Under the pieces are notes generated by a model. It was not told the origin of the DNA. It made no database searches and worked only from the letters and a program-made list of their open reading frames with translations. DNA of 32,341 bases from a virus, in the IMG/VR virus record IMGVR_UViG_3300021440_000087, positions 1-32,341 of that record; one strand, given 5' to 3'. The translations under genes and the position numbers were made by a program. Shown piece by piece: positions 6,728 through 14,566 of the stretch (the first letter of the stretch is position 1; every line of letters starts with the position of its first letter).

Positions 6728-7776
6728 TATTCTTCCTCTCTAAATGCAATTGCCACAGGATGAAAAGGCACGCCGTCTTTTGTAAATTCTGCAAACTCGA
6801 TTGTTAGCATTTTACCAACGTACAGATATGCTTTTTCGTAAATTTCATGTTTTTTCTCCATAGTGCCTGGCGCAGTAACTGAAACTATTCTGCCGTTGGG
6901 CGTAGCACAATGTAGTATAGCCCACCCATCCTTGGAAGGTATTATGCTGTTAACTATAACTTCCATGTCAAGTCGCATCTTAACTTTTAATAACTGTGAT
7001 GACCGCTTGCCTGGCTCGTATGGCTTATTGTTATCTCTGAACATTAATCCTTCAAATCCTTTAGTTTGCACACATTCTAAATAACTTTTTGTAGCCATTC
7101 CTCTTGTATATTCGCCAAATGTAGGTGCAATAACAACATTGCCTGATAGTTTATAGCCGTGTAAATCAGACATTCTTTGCTCAAAATGGTCTTTTGTAAT
7201 TTGGTCATACACAATGTATGTCAAATCTTTGTTTGCAGGTTTTACGCTTCTAACAATACTTGAAATAGTTTGTAGAGGCTTACCATGTATGTAAAGCTCA
7301 CCATCTAACGTAGTGCCTTCGGGAATATCCATTCCTTCAAGAATATGTCCAACAGTGTTGATAGGTTTTCCATTACGAGAATAAGCAATAAGCTCATCGC
7401 CTAGGCGTGTTATCAAACAGCGGTGACCATTATACTTGTATTGCCAGAATCCATCTCGATTATTGCGCTGTCCATCATAAGTTTGTGCTAACATAGGCTT
7501 AAGTAGTTTACTAGCATTAAGCCCCATGCTATCTTTAGCTTCTTCAATTGTCTCGCAGTATCCTTTATCTTTTTGCCTATTAATGCGGGATTCCATTCGT
7601 AGATTCAATTGCTCTTTCAAGGAGCGTCCAGACTGGTTCCGCTCAATTTCTTCATATTGAGTTTGCTTAGCACCCCCTAGTTGCCCCCATTCGATAGCAA
7701 TTATATCTGGCCCCTGCTGATATACAGTCCATTCTTGAATTGCGCCTGTAGCGCTAACTTTGTATAATGTTTTCAT
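6727..7776 (-). CDS. ATP-dependent DNA ligase with N-terminal WGR-like domain
   Basis: 349 residues from ATG 7776. A GTG three codons earlier is also possible, but the protein start MKTLYKV fits a domain beginning. Residues 1-45 look like a WGR domain (QEWTVYQQ, IEWGQLGG), a nucleic-acid-binding module. The nucleotidyltransferase core has motif I KYNGHR with the adenylated lysine at about 114, motif III LDGELYIHG, motif IIIa YIVYDQ, motif IV EGLMFRD and motif V LLKVK, followed by an OB-fold. It seals nicks such as those between Okazaki fragments. Motif I has Asn where many ligases have Asp (K-x-D-G). The start overlaps the upstream gene's end by 23 bases. Confidence 0.92.
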   Translation of the reverse strand: MKTLYKVSATGAIQEWTVYQQGPDIIAIEWGQLGGAKQTQYEEIERNQSGRSLKEQLNLRMESRINRQKDKGYCETIEEAKDSMGLNASKLLKPMLAQTYDGQRNNRDGFWQYKYNGHRCLITRLGDELIAYSRNGKPINTVGHILEGMDIPEGTTLDGELYIHGKPLQTISSIVRSVKPANKDLTYIVYDQITKDHFEQRMSDLHGYKLSGNVVIAPTFGEYTRGMATKSYLECVQTKGFEGLMFRDNNKPYEPGKRSSQLLKVKMRLDMEVIVNSIIPSKDGWAILHCATPNGRIVSVTAPGTMEKKHEIYEKAYLYVGKMLTIEFAEFTKDGVPFHPVAIAFREEE

Positions 7777-8281
7777 TTGCAACACTCACATAAATTTCAA
7801 TATCATAATCAGCTGTATGGCATTCCAGTTGTATTGAGCCGTCTTCTCCCGGGACGGCTTGCCAAGAGTATTCTGACAACAAACTGGCAATTTCTTTTGC
7901 CTTCGCTATTGTCTCATTGTTCGGAGCAGCGCCAGTGTACCCGTTCCATCCTTCAGGCAATTCTGCAAAGCTTTCTAGTACTTCGTTAATTGGTTTTATT
8001 TGTTCACTTACAATTTTACAGTCTTTTACTAATTTTAAGTTTTCTTTGGCAATGTAGGCCCTATACAATGTTTCAGCCTGATAGTTAGGAGTAAACTCAC
8101 CTGTATCTAAGAAAAACCAGTGTCCTTCACTTGGCGAGCATATTTTGCGATGTTCAGTATGCTTTGTTTTAAATGGCCAAAAGCCTTTTGTGATTTCGAC
8201 GTCTACTTCAGCATAGTCTGTACTGTTTATTCCAGACCCAGTCGACCCTATCATTTTAAAGTTTGACAGTTTAATCTGCAT
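7754..8281 (-). CDS. Hypothetical phage protein with 'LPEGWNG' C-terminal domain
   Basis: 175 residues, ATG 8281 preceded by GGAGG at ideal spacing. The N-terminal half has DVEITKGFWPFKTK and KICSPSEGHWFFLDTGEF and appears beta-rich. The C-terminal half starts at ELPEGWNGYTGAAPNNETI, a motif seen in many small uncharacterised bacterial and phage proteins in which 'L-P-x-G-W-x-G' is followed by 'P-x-x-x-T-I' and a helix, then a strand pair (DGSIQLECHT). No catalytic residues recognised. It overlaps both neighbours, so it belongs to the ligase operon. Function unknown. Confidence 0.7.
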   Translation of the reverse strand: MQIKLSNFKMIGSTGSGINSTDYAEVDVEITKGFWPFKTKHTEHRKICSPSEGHWFFLDTGEFTPNYQAETLYRAYIAKENLKLVKDCKIVSEQIKPINEVLESFAELPEGWNGYTGAAPNNETIAKAKEIASLLSEYSWQAVPGEDGSIQLECHTADYDIEIYVSVANENIIQS

Positions 8282-8429
8282 TTTTAATCCTCCTTTTTAA
8301 TTCATTTGCAAGTTCAGGTGTAATGAGCTTTGTTCTAGCCCATTGCTTATGGTATTTCACTGCAACTGTTTCTCCATAGCTTTCAAAAGAAATCTTGTCG
8401 CCTTTTTGTACGGCTTTTATTCTGCTCAT
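8271..8429 (-). CDS. 52-residue basic hypothetical protein
   Basis: ATG 8429 overlaps the stop of the preceding gene (ATGA) and is preceded by GGAGGAG. It ends at TAA 8273-8271, eleven bases inside the next gene. The peptide (MSRIKAVQKGDKISFESYGE, ending ELKRRIKNAD) is basic, with a short beta-hairpin-like N-terminus and a helical C-terminus. A small nucleic-acid-binding role is possible but not shown. Strong ribosome binding site and coupling on both sides support it. Confidence 0.7.
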   Translation of the reverse strand: MSRIKAVQKGDKISFESYGETVAVKYHKQWARTKLITPELANELKRRIKNAD

Positions 8430-8608
8430 CTATAGTCTCCTCCAAATTCATAAATATCAGTTAATTCATTGCGTTTTTGTTCAATTCTTTTTTGTATAGC
8501 TTTTGCAATTGTTGGTGACTTTGCCATATTTGATTTTAGCATAAATTCATCTTGCTGAATTTCTTCGTGCAAGCGGTTAATTCTTTTTTTATCCTGTATA
8601 TCTAACAT
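8426..8608 (-). CDS. 60-residue helical hypothetical protein, first gene of the ligase operon
   Basis: ATG 8608 has AGGAG about 9 bases upstream and lies about 22 bases after the predicted transcription start of the consensus promoter at 8638-8666. The protein is highly charged and entirely helical by composition (RINRLHEEIQQDEFML, AIQKRIEQKRNELTD), perhaps a two-helix hairpin or short coiled coil. No family recognised. Position right behind the strongest-looking promoter in the window suggests an early, abundant product. Confidence 0.7.
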   Translation of the reverse strand: MLDIQDKKRINRLHEEIQQDEFMLKSNMAKSPTIAKAIQKRIEQKRNELTDIYEFGGDYR

Positions 8609-8637
8609 CTTTTAACTCCTATTTTAAGTGAAATTTT

Positions 8638-8666
8638 ATTATATCATACTTTTAAACAAATGTCAA
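8638..8666 (-). promoter_or_regulatory. Consensus sigma70 promoter for the ligase/accessory operon
   Basis: Reading leftward: TTGACA (8666-8661), exactly 17 bp, TATAAT (8643-8638), with TG one base before the -10 (extended -10). Both hexamers are perfect consensus. It lies in the short gap between the polymerase stop and the 60-residue gene at 8608. Confidence 0.85.
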
Positions 8667-8672
8667 CTGCCA

Positions 8673-11375
8673 TTAAAGTATTTCTATATACTGGATATTA
8701 AGTGTTCTCCAACTTTCACTATCAAGCGTCGCACGAACATATACAAAGGTTCCTGGAATTGCCGCTTCTGATAAAGCTTTACCGTTCATCTTTTCATAGT
8801 TCTTATAATTGACTAGCATAATTATAGAATCGGTATCATCTTTTATAATGAATCGAAGATATAAGCTATTGCCTTCGATTCGCCTGCCTTCACGTCTCGC
8901 TAACGCCTGATAATCATTAACATCGCGAATATCAAGTGTTTCAATTACCCCTATTATTTCATACTTACCTTTTGATTTAACATCCTTAATGAATGATATA
9001 TTCTGAGTAAACAACTCCCCAAATTTAGTTTTTATAGGATACAGGTCGTCATAAATAGTAACAGGATTCATTAACTTTTTCATTAACCCAGGGGTAATCT
9101 TGCCTGTTTTCCTATTCTTAACAATATCCTTTGCTTTAGATATACCTATGCCATCAATATTAATAAGACCCCCTAAAAGAATGTCATCTTTAATAGTCCA
9201 ATATACATCCGATTCATCAGGGTCTACCGCTTTGTACTTCATTCCATCATTTTCAACAAGGTCGCGTAAAAGGCTCACGCCAGCTTGCTCATCGGCAACA
9301 TGATTTAAGTTAGCAATTGCAAATTCTTTAGGATAATTAGCTTTGAAATAAGCAGTCCAGTATGATACGACAGCATAACTAACAGCATGAGATTTATTGA
9401 ACAGCCACGAGCCAGACTTATTGATGTTTTCCCACAAAGCGGTAGCATCTTCTTTAGAGAACTCTACCATGCATCCTTCAATGAACTTGTCCTTGTACTG
9501 TGAAAAGAAGGCATCGCCCATAGACCTAGAAGCGGCAGCACGTAAAGAGTTAACGTCTTGCCATGACATTCGCCCCATTTCTTTACATATTGACATCATT
9601 TGTTCTTGGTAAACTACAACCCCTAATGATTCCTCTGTTATTTCTTTATGTTTGTTTGATAGGTATATTGGTTCTTTGTTACCCTTTTTAATTTCAATAT
9701 ATCGACCAGTGCCACCTGAGTTCAAAGCACCAGGCCTACTCAAAGCAGTAATCAAAGCAAGATCGTTAAAACATTCAGCCCCGATTTGCTTAACGATATT
9801 TCGTAAGGCAGCTCCCTCAAACTGAAAAATGCCGTTCAGGCGCATATCAGCGAATAATTGATAGGTCAAAGAATCCCCTAAATCAAGCGCATACAGGTCG
9901 TTTATAGTCATCCCTATGCTACCGCATATCTCTGATAAAATCGTTAGCGTACGAAGCCCTAGCGCGTCTATTTTAAGTAGCCCTACGTAATCAGCCCCCT
10001 TCTTGTCAAGCTGTATAATCCCTGCCCTCGAATCAACCGCCGCAAAGTTATTAAGCGGCTTATTAGAGACAATAATACCAGCGGCATGCTTACCAGCATG
10101 ATTAGCCAATCCTTCAACATCATAACATAATCGCATAACAGGATATTGATTAATAAAGGTTTTTCCAGCTTCTGTATCTTCAAAAGTATCCTCAAGTGTA
10201 TTAGATGCCCTAGCATCACCACTACTTCTTTCAACGATTGAGTTTTTAACATCTTCTGTTAAATATTTAGGGATACCTAAAGCATAAGCAAATTCAGCTA
10301 TAGCAGATTTAGCTTGTAATCTGTTTATGTTTGCAACTGCGCTAACATTACCAGTCCCGTATTTCCTTATAAGATAGTCTATAACAAAACTTCGACTATC
10401 ATCAGGGAAATCCACATCTATATCAGGCAAGTCGCTTCTGTTAATGTCAATAAATCTTTCAAATAACAATTTATGCTCGATAGGATTAATTTCAGTTATG
10501 TCCATCAAGTAGCAAACAAGTGAGCCAGCAGATGAACCACGACTTGGGCCAACTAATATTCCATTTTTCTTTGCGTGCTTAATCATATCAGATACGATTA
10601 AGAAATAATCTTCATATCCTTTTGATTTAATTAATCCAAGTTCATATTCAAGCCGCTCTGAATATTCGATTTTGTACTTATGGCTATCAATACAAATGCT
10701 ATGCAAATCTTTAATGCCATCAAAGTGAACCATTTCTGCTTTAGTGATGCTAGCATTGCACAGCATTGCATAATCAGTTAGCTCGACGCAATCTTTACCA
10801 AAATATGCGATAGCTTCTCTTTCGCTCAAAACGTGTTGAGGACAACAAGCGGTATCAAAGTGAAAGTTTCTATCATCACCACGTTTACTAGAGCCAGCAA
10901 CAATTTGATAAATATCCCTATCCTGCAAATTGATATAGCTATTGTAATCAATATAAATATTGCCATCATTTGTAAAGTTCCTAGGCTTTAATTCAGAATG
11001 ATTGTCAATTACAATTATATTTTTCGATATTCCTTGCCATTGGTCAATTGAAAGCCTAGGTATATAATAGAATTGATTCCAAACTTTACTCGTCAAATAG
11101 TTTATTTCTTTTAATCCTTCATTATTCTTAGCAATCAATATGGTTTCAAATGAATGATAATCAAATCGTTCATTTAAGTTTGAGCAAACTTGTAATCGTA
11201 CACCAAAAATAGGCTTTTTGCCAATGGCATTGCATTCTTTTTCAAGATAAACATGAGAAAAAGTATTGTTATAGTCAGCAATGCCAATATAATTCCCTGG
11301 TAACTTAACAAGGTCTTTTACTTTTGAGTAAGATTTACCAAAAGAATATTCGCTTAATAGTGCAATATGGATCAT
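8673..11375 (-). CDS. DNA polymerase III alpha-like (family C) replicative polymerase
   Basis: 900 residues from ATG 11375. The 17 extra upstream codons are discarded because they overlap a coupled microgene and precede the natural PHP start MIHIALLSEYS. Order: PHP-like domain (1-230), palm with GPSRGSSAGSLVCY (286-299) and the catalytic pair in PDIDVDF (317-323), third catalytic Asp in KIDALGLRTLTIL, fingers with NKSHAVSYAVVSYW, a helix-hairpin-helix (DGIGISKAKDIV), and a C-terminal OB-fold-like region. Shorter than E. coli DnaE (1160). The PHP metal site is degenerate (L replaces the second His; DYN instead of the DHG-type motif), so proofreading probably comes from the separate exonuclease two genes upstream. 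Start coupled by ATGA overlap. Confidence 0.93.
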   Translation of the reverse strand: MIHIALLSEYSFGKSYSKVKDLVKLPGNYIGIADYNNTFSHVYLEKECNAIGKKPIFGVRLQVCSNLNERFDYHSFETILIAKNNEGLKEINYLTSKVWNQFYYIPRLSIDQWQGISKNIIVIDNHSELKPRNFTNDGNIYIDYNSYINLQDRDIYQIVAGSSKRGDDRNFHFDTACCPQHVLSEREAIAYFGKDCVELTDYAMLCNASITKAEMVHFDGIKDLHSICIDSHKYKIEYSERLEYELGLIKSKGYEDYFLIVSDMIKHAKKNGILVGPSRGSSAGSLVCYLMDITEINPIEHKLLFERFIDINRSDLPDIDVDFPDDSRSFVIDYLIRKYGTGNVSAVANINRLQAKSAIAEFAYALGIPKYLTEDVKNSIVERSSGDARASNTLEDTFEDTEAGKTFINQYPVMRLCYDVEGLANHAGKHAAGIIVSNKPLNNFAAVDSRAGIIQLDKKGADYVGLLKIDALGLRTLTILSEICGSIGMTINDLYALDLGDSLTYQLFADMRLNGIFQFEGAALRNIVKQIGAECFNDLALITALSRPGALNSGGTGRYIEIKKGNKEPIYLSNKHKEITEESLGVVVYQEQMMSICKEMGRMSWQDVNSLRAAASRSMGDAFFSQYKDKFIEGCMVEFSKEDATALWENINKSGSWLFNKSHAVSYAVVSYWTAYFKANYPKEFAIANLNHVADEQAGVSLLRDLVENDGMKYKAVDPDESDVYWTIKDDILLGGLINIDGIGISKAKDIVKNRKTGKITPGLMKKLMNPVTIYDDLYPIKTKFGELFTQNISFIKDVKSKGKYEIIGVIETLDIRDVNDYQALARREGRRIEGNSLYLRFIIKDDTDSIIMLVNYKNYEKMNGKALSEAAIPGTFVYVRATLDSESWRTLNIQYIEIL

Positions 11376-11491
11376 ATAACACCAATTATTGTTAAAATTA
11401 AACAGCAAATAATAAAACCAAAACAAAAGGTTAATATTAAAATAAGAGTACTGTAAAATAGGTCCACATAAAATAATTCATCACGTTTCAT
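11372..11491 (-). CDS. 39-residue membrane microprotein between exonuclease and polymerase
   Basis: ATG 11491 overlaps the exonuclease stop (ATGA) and TGA 11374-11372 overlaps the polymerase start (ATGA). GAGGAAA lies about 10 bases upstream. The peptide begins MKRDELFYVDLFYS and is then hydrophobic to the end (LILILTFCFGFII, CCLILTIIGVI), one long or two short membrane helices. Precise coupling on both sides indicates a real gene or at least a translated link that carries ribosomes into the polymerase frame. Function unknown; anchoring the replisome or another phage product at the membrane is one possibility. Confidence 0.65.
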   Translation of the reverse strand: MKRDELFYVDLFYSTLILILTFCFGFIICCLILTIIGVI

Positions 11492-12033
11492 AAGATAATA
11501 TTTCCTCTTTTTATTAGCTCAAAGAAACACTCGCTTTGGTCTTGTACATCGTTCATAGCGCGATGCTTTATCCCTGGTCTATCTTTTTGAAATAGCTCTT
11601 TGTATAGTTTGTCAAGCGACAAGCGGTATCCTCTTATATCATAAGATTTTACCACTGTGCAAATCTGTATAGGTGGCCAAGGGAACGCGCAAATTTGGTC
11701 AATCCTTAACAGCTCATTTGCAAGCATATCTCTATCAAAACCTAGGTTATGCCCTGTAGCATACTTACATCCTATAAAAAAGTCTGCTAAGTCTTTATAT
11801 ATCTCTACAAATGTTGGCGCATTTTTAACCGCTTCGTCGTTTATTCCTGTTATTTTTGTTACTATTTCTGGGATAGGTATCTCTGGGTTGATCATTGAAT
11901 GAAAGTTTGCAACGATATTGCCATCTAAATCAAATTTTCTGCAATATATTTCAGTAATCTTTGGTTGTTCTTTGAGCGGCGCTGCGTTTGGCTTAAGCAA
12001 CCCCGTTGTCTCTGTATCAATCGCGACGATCAT
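11488..12033 (-). CDS. DnaQ-like 3'-5' exonuclease (DEDD family, proofreading candidate)
   Basis: 181 residues. The start is ATG 12033, with GGAG 6-7 bases upstream; longer in-frame starts lie inside the previous gene and lack a binding site. Exo I motif DTETTG is at the very N-terminus, Exo II is GHNLGFDRDML, and Exo III is HRAMNDVQDQ (HxxxxD, DEDDh type). Such domains remove misincorporated nucleotides in trans for alpha-type polymerases. It is translationally linked through a 39-residue gene to the family C polymerase, which has a degenerate PHP domain, so a dedicated proofreading subunit is the natural reading. Confidence 0.9.
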   Translation of the reverse strand: MIVAIDTETTGLLKPNAAPLKEQPKITEIYCRKFDLDGNIVANFHSMINPEIPIPEIVTKITGINDEAVKNAPTFVEIYKDLADFFIGCKYATGHNLGFDRDMLANELLRIDQICAFPWPPIQICTVVKSYDIRGYRLSLDKLYKELFQKDRPGIKHRAMNDVQDQSECFFELIKRGNIIL

Positions 12034-12901
12034 ATTTTTCTCCATATTCAGCATCAAGCAAAAGTTCAAGTGTGTGGATGGCTTTTTTCAAATCCATTGC
12101 CTTGCCTTTGTCGCGATGGCGAGTAACGTATGCTATTACCGCTGATTCTGCTCCTTCTAGGTGGTTTTTGTGACAATAATCAAAAGGTTGAATAGCTAAC
12201 TTTGAATAATGATTCCCACCAATTTGAGTTTTCTTTGCATCATTCATTTTTAGTCCTTTTGGAAAATTACCAGTTTGAAAATCCCATGTAGCGTCGTCAT
12301 ATCTTTTTCGAATAAACTTTATGCAGTTTTCTTCTATCAATGCCAAGTTGTGTAACTTGCTATGGTTATCATACCCAATACTACCAGACTTGTGAGTTCT
12401 TTCAAGTGGTGATTGGCCAATAACCATAAATTTACCACCTGACTCTAATGCCTTAAATGCAAGTACAGATTCTTCTAGTCCATATTTTAAATTTTTAATG
12501 TCATTATGCCAATCAACACCTTCAAGTAACTTAGTTTTAATAAACAATCCTCGATTAGTCCCAATCATGCAGTTTTTAATCTCAAATAATTCACGAGGAT
12601 AGCGTGAACCAAATACATTTAAAACAGCAGGTTGTTGTTCTTCTAATATTTTTTCTACTCTCTTGTAATATTTAACACAGTCTTGATTCCAAATAAAGTC
12701 GTCGTCGCATTGCATTACATAGTCGCATTCCACCCTAATATTAGTTCTAAACATACACATATAAGGCTCATCATACCCACGAGTGTCAATAACATCTATA
12801 ACCCAGTTTGGGAAATTCATAGACATGTAATTATTAAATGATTGTATAAATACGCTTCGTCTGTCATAATAAAAACTTGGCACTAATAATAATATTTTCA
12901 T
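12017..12901 (-). CDS. Fusion: GT-A-like glycosyltransferase domain plus DUF3310 (gp1.7-like nucleotide kinase family)
   Basis: 294 residues. Residues 1-205 look like a GT-A glycosyltransferase: LLLVPSFYY, then YVMQCDDDFIW with a DxD-type metal motif (66-68), GSRYPRELFEI, a GTNRGLF block, GLEESVLAFKALESGG and ERTHKSGS. Residues 219-290 are DUF3310: KTQIGGNHYSKLAIQPFDY, NHLEGAESAVIAYVTRHRDK, DLKKAIHTLELLL. T7 gp1.7, which phosphorylates dTMP and dGMP, is usually placed in this family. An internal ATG at 12247 has AAGGA with good spacing, so a stand-alone kinase-like product may also be made. The ATG start overlaps the ThyX stop. The transferase substrate is unknown: a phage DNA base, a host surface sugar, or something else. 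Confidence 0.78.
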   Translation of the reverse strand: MKILLLVPSFYYDRRSVFIQSFNNYMSMNFPNWVIDVIDTRGYDEPYMCMFRTNIRVECDYVMQCDDDFIWNQDCVKYYKRVEKILEEQQPAVLNVFGSRYPRELFEIKNCMIGTNRGLFIKTKLLEGVDWHNDIKNLKYGLEESVLAFKALESGGKFMVIGQSPLERTHKSGSIGYDNHSKLHNLALIEENCIKFIRKRYDDATWDFQTGNFPKGLKMNDAKKTQIGGNHYSKLAIQPFDYCHKNHLEGAESAVIAYVTRHRDKGKAMDLKKAIHTLELLLDAEYGEKYDRRD

Positions 12902-13629
12902 TTTGCACCTGATGGGTCTGCTACGTGATTAGTTTGTTCCCAAGCATATTTTATTACGCATTTTTGAGTATCTGTAATTTGCACAGTATATTCTTGTACT
13001 GGGCATTCTGTGTATCTAGGGAAACAGCATATACCAGTTTGCACACAAGCTACGTTAATAAAAGGCTCTGCCCAAGGATGAACGTAAATTACAGCCGCTT
13101 TCATTGCCTTGAACACGTCTTGATACTCGCCAGAAGTTCTCACGCACAACCGAGTCAGAGCGGTATCGTGCAACGTGCGTAAATCAGTTTTGACAATTAT
13201 GTTTGTTAATATATCAGTTGGTAAACATCCTCTGGCATCTTGTATTGGAACGCCTTGTTCTATTTGTTCTTTATAACAAGCTAATGAAGTATAAACAGCG
13301 TCGTCATAAGATTCATTAAGACCAAGGTTGTATACACCACTTTCGCTTGCATCTACCGCTCGTAGTGATTCTTGTGCGTATGATTGCGTGCGAGTCCTAA
13401 CAAGCTGGTGAGTGAAGTTCCTGCTAACATTTTCTATCGAAAATATATAAGAAACAAATTCCCATGATGATTTGATAGTATCCTTGATTTTATCAAGTTC
13501 TTCCATTTTTCTTTCATATGGCCAATCGTAAATATCTTGTTTTCTTTTAACTCCTTTTAACCTAGTTCCTCTAGTGAATATTAAAAGTTCTAATGCATCT
13601 GGTTGATAATCAATCAATGTTACTTTCAT
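12898..13629 (-). CDS. thyX: Flavin-dependent thymidylate synthase ThyX
   Basis: 243 residues. The ThyX signature R-x-R-x7-S is present as RTR (78-80) TQSYAQE S (88), followed by LR. The second conserved block DARGCLPTDILTNIIVKTDLR and the C-terminal LCVRTSGEYQDVFKAM also fit. ThyX makes dTMP from dUMP with methylenetetrahydrofolate, FAD and NADPH. The central His of the usual RHR triad is Thr here, a deviation worth checking. The start overlaps the stop of the FAD protein by four bases and the gene is coupled to the DUF3310 fusion, which fits a nucleotide-supply operon feeding the polymerase. Confidence 0.9.
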   Translation of the reverse strand: MKVTLIDYQPDALELLIFTRGTRLKGVKRKQDIYDWPYERKMEELDKIKDTIKSSWEFVSYIFSIENVSRNFTHQLVRTRTQSYAQESLRAVDASESGVYNLGLNESYDDAVYTSLACYKEQIEQGVPIQDARGCLPTDILTNIIVKTDLRTLHDTALTRLCVRTSGEYQDVFKAMKAAVIYVHPWAEPFINVACVQTGICCFPRYTECPVQEYTVQITDTQKCVIKYAWEQTNHVADPSGAK

Positions 13630-14501
13630 TTTACCACCTTATCATATTCGTTTAAGTTAACCCACTCTTTTATCCTTAAAACATCGTTGTAAATATCGTC
13701 TAACTGTATGTTTCTCCATGTTGCGAATCTACCAAGGGAATATATGTTGTGTTCTTTCGTTAATTTATAGATAATTTTTTTTACAATGTCATTGTCAATA
13801 GTCGTAAGCTTTCCGTATTTTTGCTCATAATTTTCAATTACAGGAGTAACCCTAATCCCCATCAGACCGAAAGATGTCAATACTTGTTCAATATCTGATT
13901 TTATTATATTAAAACTTGATTCGATAATCAATTCGTTCCCTACTATAGATGCCCTGTACACAGCGGTAGATGTACCTGTGTAATAGTTTGTCATGTGGGC
14001 ATCGCAATTTGGAACTATAAATTTACTTATTAAAATTGTATTATATTCTAGTTTTGGTATTTCAATACCTAAATTAGAACATAACACATCAATTGGAAGT
14101 GTACTTATTATTGTGGAACTATGCTCTTTCATTAGATTAATATTATATCCAAAAAAAGGATTGCACATTTCAATTAATTTTTCATGCAAGTTGCTTGGCG
14201 CAATATATCTTTCCTCTGTGTCAAGATTACATATAGACCTGTGCGATACTTTTGAAGATACTTTTCTGGAGTATCTTGCTATGTAGTGTGGCGATAATTG
14301 CACATTGTGGTCGTTATGCCAAATGCCTTTATATACTTTTACTTTTTTGAAAGGTATACCAAGTGCTTTTGAAATTAAATCGTTTTTGAATCTTAAAATT
14401 GCTTGATGCTTTTTTATTTCTTTAAGTGGTTCATATACTTGTGCCCCTGGAATCATTAGCGATGCGATACATCCACTTAGGCCTGCACCTAAAATTATCA
14501 T
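13626..14501 (-). CDS. FAD/NAD(P)-binding oxidoreductase-like protein
   Basis: 291 residues. The N-terminus MIILGAGLSGCIAS is a GxGxxG Rossmann dinucleotide-binding motif. The C-terminal YSLGRFATWRNI resembles the FAD-contacting 'G-R' end of UDP-galactopyranose mutase-like and amine-oxidase-like flavoproteins. The middle (STLPIDVLCSNLG, TAVYRASIVGNELIIESS) fits the substrate domain of that fold. A reductase that serves ThyX, or a sugar-nucleotide enzyme working with the neighbouring glycosyltransferase, are both possible. ATG 14501 has GGGA 7 bases upstream. It lies just behind a terminator, so its operon either relies on read-through or has a promoter I could not identify. Confidence 0.7.
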   Translation of the reverse strand: MIILGAGLSGCIASLMIPGAQVYEPLKEIKKHQAILRFKNDLISKALGIPFKKVKVYKGIWHNDHNVQLSPHYIARYSRKVSSKVSHRSICNLDTEERYIAPSNLHEKLIEMCNPFFGYNINLMKEHSSTIISTLPIDVLCSNLGIEIPKLEYNTILISKFIVPNCDAHMTNYYTGTSTAVYRASIVGNELIIESSFNIIKSDIEQVLTSFGLMGIRVTPVIENYEQKYGKLTTIDNDIVKKIIYKLTKEHNIYSLGRFATWRNIQLDDIYNDVLRIKEWVNLNEYDKVVK

Positions 14502-14520
14502 GTTTTATCCCACAAATAAA

Positions 14521-14544
14521 ATAGGGCATAATTAAATGCCCTAT
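14521..14544 (-). terminator. Rho-independent terminator behind the orphan gene at 14.6 kb
   Basis: ATAGGGCAT (14521-14529) and ATGCCCTAT (14536-14544) form a perfect 9-bp stem with a 6-base loop. Reading leftward the stem is followed by TTTTATTTG, a T-rich tail. It separates the 198-residue gene from the FAD/ThyX operon. Confidence 0.8.
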
Positions 14545-14566
14545 GGATTTACGTTAAGTATAATAA

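Noticed and set aside
9983-10252. 89-codon hydrophobic minus frame inside the polymerase gene
   Set aside because: Leu/Ile-rich shadow frame on the same strand, lying over conserved polymerase residues and lacking a binding site.
12248-12901. Glycosyltransferase and DUF3310 as two separate genes
   Set aside because: No stop codon separates them; the frame is continuous. The internal start at 12247 is noted as an additional product.
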